Positions 58,750 through 64,000 of a stretch of DNA of 64,000 nt are shown here, in pieces (position 1 is the first letter of the stretch; each line of letters starts with the position of its first letter). Below the pieces are notes generated by a model. That model had not been told where the DNA came from, did not search any database, and saw only the letters and a list, made by a program, of their open reading frames with translations. Source of the stretch: Pseudomonadota bacterium. GTDB taxonomy: Bacteria > Myxococcota > Myxococcia > Myxococcales > Myxococcaceae. A program made the translations under genes and the position numbers. The stretch is taken from the NCBI GenBank assembly GCA_023423535.1, contig JAFAFL010000149.1:46703-110702 (forward strand), given 5' to 3'.

Positions 58750-60987
58750 CTACTTCAGCAGCACGCTCTTGAGCTGCTGCGCCATCCGGTGGTTGAGCCG
58801 CTGCGCCACCAGCGGGTCCGCCACCATGTGCGTGAAGTCGCTCAGGGGCAGCAGGTCGTGGGGCTTGCCCGCCCGGAACAGCGCGTCCGACATCTTCAGC
58901 GTGTGGAAGAAGTACACGTTGTCGTCGGCGGTGCCGTGGATGAGCAGCAGCGAGCCCTGGAGCTTCGGTGCCCAGGACAGAAGCGAGGCCTTGTCGTACG
59001 CCTCCTTCTGCTCCTGGGGCAGGCCCATGTAGCGCTCGGTGTAGTGCGTGTCGTAGTCGCGCCAGTCGATCACCGGCGCGCCGGCCACGCCGACCTTGAA
59101 GAGCTCGGGGTAACGCAGGAGCGCGAGCGTGGCCATGTAGCCGCCGTAGCTCCAGCCTTGGACGCCCACGCGGTTCATGTCGAGCTCCGGAAGCTCCTTT
59201 GCCAGCGCGCGCAGCACGAGCACCTGGTCGTCCATCGTCACGCCCGCGAGGTCGTGCTTGATGACCCGCTCCCACGCGCGGCCGCGACGGTTCGTCGTGC
59301 CTCGGTTGTCCGTCTTCACCACCACGAAGCCCTGGTCGGCGAGCCACTGCAGCAAGAGCTCCTCGCGCATCGAGTGCTTCACCTCGAGGTGATGCGGGCC
59401 GCCGTACACCTGGAGCACCACCGGGTACTTCCTGCCCTTCTGGAAGTCTCGCGGACGCACGACCGTGGCCCAGAAGCCGTCGCCCACGTTCACCTTGCGG
59501 ATCTCGGAGGTGGGCTGCGCCTGCGGCTCCTCGGCGACCGAGGGCAGGTCACCGACCTTCGTCCCGTCCGTGCGCCACACCGCAGTGCGCGGCATGTAGC
59601 GGAGCGTGGTCGTCTGCACCACGAAGAGCTTGCCGTCCTTCGAGAGCGTCGCGGTCTGCATCGCCGGGCCCATCTCGTCGGTCTGCACGCGCTCCGGCGC
59701 GCCGCCGAGCTTCACCCGGTGCAGGGTCACCTGCGTCGGATCGGGCGAGCCGGTGAAGTAGAGCCAGCCGCCCTTCTGATCGAAGCCGACGAAGGTGTCG
59801 TAGCCGGCGTCGGGGGGAACGAAGGTGCCCTTCTTCTCGCCATTCGCCGCACGCAGCTCGACCTCGGGGCCGCCGTTGCGCTCGGTGTACCAGAGGAAGT
59901 CGCCCTCCTCGGTGAAGTGGGGGAAGGACTGGTCGAGGTTCAGCCAGGCCTCGTCGGTCTCGGTGAGCAGCGCCTTCGTCGCGCCGCTCTGCGCGTTGAC
60001 GTCGAGCAGCACCTGCTCCGTCTGGTGGCGGTTCTGCACCAGCACCGTGAAGGGGCCCTTCTTCGGCCAGCGCACCGTCGCCACGTAGGGGTACTTCTCG
60101 CGGTCCCACTCGAGCCAGGTCGTCTTGCCGCCGCCGATGCCGACGACGCCGAGCCGCACCTCCGCGTTCTTCTGGCCGGGACGCGGATAGGGGAACACGT
60201 GCGCGCCCTTCTCCGGGTGCGTGGGATCGACGATGGCGAACTTCTCCATCCCGGTCGTGTCGGTGCGCTGGTAGGCGAGCCGCTTCGAGTCCGGCGCCCA
60301 CCAGAAGCCCGCGTAGCGCCGCATCTCCTCTTGGGCCACGAACTCGGGGAGGCCCTGGGTGATCTCGCCGCCGCCGCCGTGGGTGAGCCGGCGCTCGCGG
60401 TTGGTGGCCAGCTCCAGCACGTACAGGTCGTTGTCGCGCACGTAGGCGATGTGCTTGCCGTCCGGCGAGAAGCGCGGGTCGAGCGGCGCACCGGGACCGG
60501 TCTTCAGCTCGCTCACCTTGTTCGTCTTCCGCTCCACCACGTAGAGCCGGCCGGAGACGGAGGTGGCGATGAGGGCGCCGTCGTCGGAGAGGGTGAAGCC
60601 GATGATCCCGCGCGCCGAGGACCGCATGCGCTCGAGCCGCGCCTTCTCCTCAGCGCTGAGCGCCTGCGAGGCACCGCGCAGCACCGCCTCCGCGGTGAGC
60701 AGCTCGCTCACCTTCCCCGAGGCCACGTCGAACGCGTAGAGCGCCTGCACCGGCGAGGTGGGGCCGCCGCGGAGGAAGAGGACCGTCTCGCCGTCCGGCG
60801 TGATCCGCGCGCCGACGGGACGGCCGCTCATGAAGCGACGCGTCTCGGCGAACTTGTGGATGAACTCGTCGCGCGCGGGGGCGGGAGCGCCGGAGGTGTT
60901 CGCGTCGGAGTTGGAGGGCGTGGTCGGGGGCTTCTGGGCGTGGCTCATGAGGGGCAGGAGGCAGAGCGCGACGAGGAGGGGGCGCAT
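58750..60987 (-). CDS. Exported dipeptidyl-peptidase IV-type S9 peptidase
   Basis: A 745-residue secreted or periplasmic serine peptidase. It has a signal peptide (about 1-18), a linker, a DPP4 beta-propeller region (about 90-510) and an alpha/beta-hydrolase domain. The catalytic triad is Ser613 in GWSYGGY, Asp688 in HGTADDNV and His720 in DFTHM. The family removes X-Pro or X-Ala dipeptides from N-termini, fitting a predatory or proteolytic lifestyle. The ATG at 60987 lies 33 bp after the hypothetical gene, so the two may be co-transcribed. Confidence 0.93.
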   Translation of the reverse strand: MRPLLVALCLLPLMSHAQKPPTTPSNSDANTSGAPAPARDEFIHKFAETRRFMSGRPVGARITPDGETVLFLRGGPTSPVQALYAFDVASGKVSELLTAEAVLRGASQALSAEEKARLERMRSSARGIIGFTLSDDGALIATSVSGRLYVVERKTNKVSELKTGPGAPLDPRFSPDGKHIAYVRDNDLYVLELATNRERRLTHGGGGEITQGLPEFVAQEEMRRYAGFWWAPDSKRLAYQRTDTTGMEKFAIVDPTHPEKGAHVFPYPRPGQKNAEVRLGVVGIGGGKTTWLEWDREKYPYVATVRWPKKGPFTVLVQNRHQTEQVLLDVNAQSGATKALLTETDEAWLNLDQSFPHFTEEGDFLWYTERNGGPEVELRAANGEKKGTFVPPDAGYDTFVGFDQKGGWLYFTGSPDPTQVTLHRVKLGGAPERVQTDEMGPAMQTATLSKDGKLFVVQTTTLRYMPRTAVWRTDGTKVGDLPSVAEEPQAQPTSEIRKVNVGDGFWATVVRPRDFQKGRKYPVVLQVYGGPHHLEVKHSMREELLLQWLADQGFVVVKTDNRGTTNRRGRAWERVIKHDLAGVTMDDQVLVLRALAKELPELDMNRVGVQGWSYGGYMATLALLRYPELFKVGVAGAPVIDWRDYDTHYTERYMGLPQEQKEAYDKASLLSWAPKLQGSLLLIHGTADDNVYFFHTLKMSDALFRAGKPHDLLPLSDFTHMVADPLVAQRLNHRMAQQLKSVLLK

Positions 60988-61020
60988 GGCTCCCGTGTCT
61001 AGCAGAGCCAGCCGCCGCGG

Positions 61021-61899
61021 CTAGAACCCGTGCACCCACTCCACCTTGCCGTCCGCGAGCGAGAGCGAGAAGGCGAAGTCCCGCGCGGCGCCGCCGGTGA
61101 CGATGACCAGCGAGTCCTTCACCCGCGTGGCGCCCCACACGTGCCGCTGCAGCGCGAGGCGGGCGCGCCACAGCTCCTTGCCCTCCCGGTCCACGCGCGC
61201 GACGAGGACCACGTCTTCGGCGCCGCGGCCCTCGCGGGCGTTGGAGACGAGAATCCATTCGGAGGGGATGCCGGGTTGGCTGGTGCCGGTGTCGGCGTTG
61301 GTGCCGGGCCGTGCGCCCGGCTCGGCGTCGAAGGGCCCGCCGGTGCGCTCGTCGAAGAGGAGCTGTGCGCCGGGCATGCGGTCGCCGGCGAGCGCTGCGG
61401 CCTCGACCCTCTCGCCGGAAGGGAGCGTGAAGCCGCCCACCAGCGGCGCCGGCTTCGGCGGCAACGAGCGGGACGGGACGGGCGGGTTGCCCGGCTGTCG
61501 CTTCAATGTGGCCGCGTCGCGCGGGTGCGGGTCCGTGCCTTCCGGCGGGGTGCGGAACCAGAAGGCGGCCTCGGTGACCGCGAAGAGCTCGAGGTCCTCG
61601 CTCACCGGCTCGCGGGCGAGCCACTCGCCGCGGCGCAGGTCCAACTGCACGAGGCGGTTCTTCTGCTTCACCTCGCGGTCGATGACGGAGCCGTCCATCA
61701 TCTTGATCCGTGCGCCGGCCTGCACCGTCCCGAGCCCCACCGCGACCGGGTTCCCGTCCGGCGCGGTGACGAGCCGCACCGAGAGCAGCTGCCCCGGTTG
61801 CGCCCGGGCCGCGAGCACCTGGATGACGAAGAACGCGACGACGGGGAGCGCGAGGATGCCGATGACGATCAACCGGTTCTGCCATCGCGAGCGCGCCAT
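61021..61899 (-). CDS. Hypothetical membrane-anchored protein
   Basis: A 292-residue protein with one N-terminal transmembrane helix (about 11-30); the remainder is predicted to be beta-rich and Pro/Gly-rich, probably periplasmic. The C-terminal part (about 215-290) has strands reminiscent of a propeller (WILVSN, VVLVARVDREGKELWRARL, VIVTGG), but the family is not certain; a distant match to PA2928-type proteins is a weak guess. It precedes the S9 peptidase on the same strand, 33 bp away. Confidence 0.75.
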   Translation of the reverse strand: MARSRWQNRLIVIGILALPVVAFFVIQVLAARAQPGQLLSVRLVTAPDGNPVAVGLGTVQAGARIKMMDGSVIDREVKQKNRLVQLDLRRGEWLAREPVSEDLELFAVTEAAFWFRTPPEGTDPHPRDAATLKRQPGNPPVPSRSLPPKPAPLVGGFTLPSGERVEAAALAGDRMPGAQLLFDERTGGPFDAEPGARPGTNADTGTSQPGIPSEWILVSNAREGRGAEDVVLVARVDREGKELWRARLALQRHVWGATRVKDSLVIVTGGAARDFAFSLSLADGKVEWVHGF

Positions 61900-62072
61900 G
61901 CGCCCTTCCCTACCGCGTCAGCGTGTCCAGCGCACTCTTCGGTTTTGACGGGTAGAAGACCCGTTCAGAGCGGCTCATGTCCTGAGGCGGACGAGTGCGG
62001 AAGGGCAACCCGGTCGGTGGGCTTCCGGGCGCGTGGGTGAGGCCACATCCGTGTGGGCAAGGAGGAAGCACC

Positions 62073-62510
62073 ATGCCGCCACGTGGAGTGAACAACCCGA
62101 AGCGGAAGCGTCAGTACCAGCACATCAAGCAGTCGGCGCGGAAGCGGGGCGCGAGCGAGAAGCGCGCGAAGGAAGTCGCCGCGCGCACCGTGAACAAGGA
62201 GCGCCGCAAGACCGGCGCGACGAAGACCCCAGCGAAGAAGAGCCCGACGAAGACGGCGGCGAAGCGGACCACGGCGAAGAAGTCGACCGCGACGAAGCGC
62301 CGCGCGCCGAAGGCCACCTCCACGCGGAAGAGCTCGAGCTCCCGGTCCAGCACCGGCAGCAAGCGCCGCACGGGCACGAGCGCTCCCAAGTCGAGCCGCG
62401 CCCGCAGCACCGCCTCGAAGCGCTCCAGCAGCAGCCGCGGCACGGCGCGCAAGAGCACCTCGCGCTCCCGCTCCGGCGCCACGAAGCGCTCGTCGTCGAA
62501 GAAGAAGTAG
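62073..62510 (+). CDS. Small basic protein with histone H1-like tail
   Basis: A 145-residue very basic protein. The N-terminal 45 residues (KRKRQYQHIKQSARKRG, then EVAARTVNKERRKTG) match a small domain seen in bacterial proteins sometimes labelled plasmid stabilization. The C-terminal 100 residues are a Lys/Arg/Ser/Thr/Ala-rich, low-complexity tail with AKK, TKK and SRS repeats, like eukaryotic H1 and bacterial HctA/AlgP tails. It probably binds and compacts DNA or coats RNA. The ATG at 62073 has AAGGAGGAAG before it. The 167-bp repeat array starts 70 bp after its stop. Confidence 0.8.
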   Translation: MPPRGVNNPKRKRQYQHIKQSARKRGASEKRAKEVAARTVNKERRKTGATKTPAKKSPTKTAAKRTTAKKSTATKRRAPKATSTRKSSSSRSSTGSKRRTGTSAPKSSRARSTASKRSSSSRGTARKSTSRSRSGATKRSSSKKK

Positions 62511-62579
62511 GAGGGGTGCGGAGGGCCGGCCTGCAATCCACCGCGAGTGCTGCCGGTAGCAGCTTGCACGGCGGAACCT

Positions 62580-63470
62580 GCAATATACTTCCGGTCACAT
62601 CTCGGCCCAACCGAGCGACCGGGCCGGCCCGGAGCCGACGGCGATCAACGGCCGCGCTCGTCGTCCGCGGAGAGGTAGGCCGGTCCCGCGGCGCCTTCGG
62701 GCTGCCCGCCGCGACCAGTGCGGCCGCGGCGCCGGCCGCCGGACATGCAGTATACTGCCGGCTCCGCGACCCGTGCTGCCGCGGTTCTGGCCGCCGGAGA
62801 TGCAGTATACTGCCGGTCGCGCATCGGCCCGACCGATTCGGTGGGCCGGCTCGGATCAGACGGCGAGCGACGGTCGCGCTCGTGTTCGTGGACGTAGGCC
62901 GGTCCCTCGGCACCTTCGGCCTGCAGCCCGCCGCGACCGGTGCGGCCGCGGCGGTGGCCACCGGCCATGCAGCATACTGCTTGTCACGCCTGGGTCCGAC
63001 CGACTGCGTGCGCCGGCTCGGACGAGACGGCGAGCAACGGCCGCGCTCGTAGTCGGTGGACGTAGGCCGGTCCCGCGGAACCTTCGGCCTGCAACCCGCC
63101 GCGGCCAGTACGGCCGGGGCGCTGGCCGCCGGACATGCAACATACTGCCGGTCGCGCCTCGACCCGACCGACCGAGGGACCATCTCGGACGAGACGGCGA
63201 GCAACGACCGCGCTCGTCGTCCGCGGAGAGGTAGGCCGGTTCCGCAGCGCCTTCGGGCAGCCCACCGCGACCAGTGCGGCCGCGGCGCCGGCCACCGGAG
63301 ATGCAGTATACTGCCTGTCGCGCCTCGACCCGACCGACTGGGTGCGCCGGCTCGGACCAGACGGCGAGCAACGGCCGCGCTCGGCGTCGGTGGACGTAGG
63401 CCGGTCCCGCGGCACCTTCGGCCTGCAGCCCTCCGCTTACAGCGGAGGGCGGTGGGGGGGCCCGGAAATA
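62580..63470. repeat. Tandem array of about 167-bp repeats, each headed by a GCARYATACTGC palindrome
   Basis: Units start at 62580, 62747, 62802, 62969, 63137 and 63303. Full units measure 167, 167, 168 and 166 bp, then a last one of about 167; 62747-62801 is a 55-bp truncated unit. Heads read GCAATATACTTC, GCAGTATACTGC (three times), GCAGCATACTGC and GCAACATACTGC. Bodies share blocks such as GACGGCGAGCAACGG, GTAGGCCGGTCCCGCGG and GCGACCAGTGCGGCCGCGG. Unit lengths vary out of frame and the frames carry stops, so it is not a protein repeat. The 993-bp stretch 62511-63503 holds nothing else I can call. Confidence 0.9.
63428..63450. terminator. Strong hairpin in the last repeat unit
   Basis: A perfect 10-bp stem, GCCCTCCGCT with AGCGGAGGGC, around a TAC loop. 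It replaces the GCGACCAGTGCGG block found at this place in the other units. No T-run follows (GGTGGGGGGG), so it may be a processing or pausing element as much as a terminator. Confidence 0.5.
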
Positions 63471-63503
63471 TACTGCAGGGTCGCTAACCCGTAGGATCGG
63501 CGG

Positions 63504-64000
63504 GTGGACGCGCAGTTCGTCACCACCCGGGACGGGTCGCTCCTTCGAGGGATCCGGGAGTCGCTCGCCGACGCGGAGCGCGTGCTCATCTGCGTCGCCT
63601 TCGCGGCGGAGTCCGGCGTTCGGCTCCTGGAGAAGGAGCTCAAGGCGCTGCAGGCACGCGAGCGGAAGGTGCAGCTCGTAGCAACCACCGCGTTCGCAAG
63701 CACCACGCCGGCGGCGCTGTCGCTCGCGCGGGAGCTCGGCGTCGAGGTGTTCACGCACAACGCCTCGCGCGGGACGTTCCACCCGAAGGTGTACCTGGGG
63801 CTCCACCCGCGCGACGAGGCCCGGATGTTCGTGGGCTCGGCGAACCTCACCGCGGGGCTGGCCGGGAACGTCGAGGCGGGCATGCTGCTCCGCGGCTCGC
63901 GAGACGACACGCCCATCAGGGACGCGTGGCAATGGGCGGAGACGTGGGTCCACGAGCCGATAACGGAGGTGTGGACGCCGCGAGGCGCCGGCGCCCCCCG
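63504..64000 (+). CDS. Phospholipase D-fold (HKD) protein, C-terminus beyond window
   Basis: The first 165 codons of a protein with a PLD-like nuclease domain. HxK is at His93-Pro-Lys95 (FHPKVYLG) and GSANLT at 111-116, followed by Asn122 and Glu124, together forming one HKD-type half-site of the kind found in PLD-fold nucleases, restriction enzymes and PLD-helicase fusions. The GTG at 63504 starts the frame, with GGATCGGCGG upstream, and no stop occurs before the edge. The repeat array ends about 34 bp upstream, so the array forms its 5' region. What follows the PLD domain (helicase, effector or nothing) cannot be seen. Confidence 0.72.
   Translation, partial: MDAQFVTTRDGSLLRGIRESLADAERVLICVAFAAESGVRLLEKELKALQARERKVQLVATTAFASTTPAALSLARELGVEVFTHNASRGTFHPKVYLGLHPRDEARMFVGSANLTAGLAGNVEAGMLLRGSRDDTPIRDAWQWAETWVHEPITEVWTPRGAGAP

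Noticed and set aside
62580..63470. CRISPR array
   Set aside because: Repeats of about 167 bp lie end to end, with no short repeat/unique spacer pattern and no cas genes nearby.
62517..63500. Repeat protein encoded by the 167-bp units
   Set aside because: Unit lengths of 166, 167 and 168 bp shift the frame from copy to copy, the frames contain stops, and codon usage does not fit; the array is noncoding.

Overview
The window is a GC-rich (roughly two thirds G+C by eye), densely packed bacterial chromosome segment. Exported proteins with thrombospondin type 3 (TSP3) calcium repeats, one with a MYXO-CTERM-like Cys/hydrophobic/Arg-rich tail, OmpA-type outer-membrane proteins, many GTG and TTG starts, and the mix of housekeeping and exported genes point to a Gram-negative member of the Myxococcota. 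That assignment is inferred from gene content; there is no rRNA in the window. No tRNA, rRNA, CRISPR array, insertion sequence or prophage was seen.

Layout. 1-8.1 kb: the start of a PlsC acyltransferase, two TSP3 outer-surface genes, prfC, an isochorismatase-fold hydrolase and a three-gene ABC exporter. 8.1-12.7 kb: an Rsm22-like methyltransferase overlapping a Crp/Fnr regulator, then a probable nitrosative/metal-sulfur stress set (DUF1858, DUF59/MIP18, DUF2249, a polytopic membrane protein and an exported His-rich protein). Two copies of a TTTGCG-N4-CGCAA(A/G) palindrome sit in front of its transcription units. 12.8-24.7 kb: a lipoprotein esterase, then a tightly overlapping run of DUF2911, bshC, bshB, bshA (bacillithiol synthesis), an exported PIG-L deacetylase, a 54-residue membrane peptide and a sodium:solute symporter, followed by YccF and a hypothetical gene. 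24.7-31.0 kb: a THUMP RNA methyltransferase; a three-gene unit resembling the mobile macrolide-resistance operon mph(A)-mrx-mphR(A) in gene order and in protein motifs; a flavin reductase; a methyltransferase; and an Nfu protein. 31.2-36.5 kb: three overlapping glycosyltransferases, a DJ-1/PfpI protein lacking its nucleophile and a FemAB-like acyltransferase. 36.5-45.9 kb: clpS-clpA, then a TetR-controlled RND tripartite pump. 45.9-50.6 kb: a repeat-rich noncoding stretch, a calpain-like exported or effector protein, two hypothetical genes and fabI. 50.8-58.5 kb: sucA-sucB, a small ORF plus cold-shock gene, an AmpG-like permease and a double-LOG fusion. 58.6-64 kb: a small membrane peptide, a dipeptidyl-peptidase IV-type S9 peptidase, a hypothetical membrane protein, a histone H1-like basic protein, a 0.9 kb array of about 167-bp repeats and the start of a phospholipase D-fold gene cut by the window end.

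The most noteworthy items are: (i) the chromosomal mph-mrx-mphR-like operon, with a candidate operator over its promoter; (ii) a dispersed palindrome family, GCAR-N4-YTGC, found singly near 46 kb and 58.5 kb and as the head of every unit of the 167-bp array next to the PLD-fold gene; (iii) the palindrome-marked Crp/Fnr stress regulon; and (iv) a bshCBA operon tied to a periplasmic deacetylase and transporter. Start codons were chosen from overlaps (ATGA, GTGA, TGATG) and Shine-Dalgarno spacing where visible.
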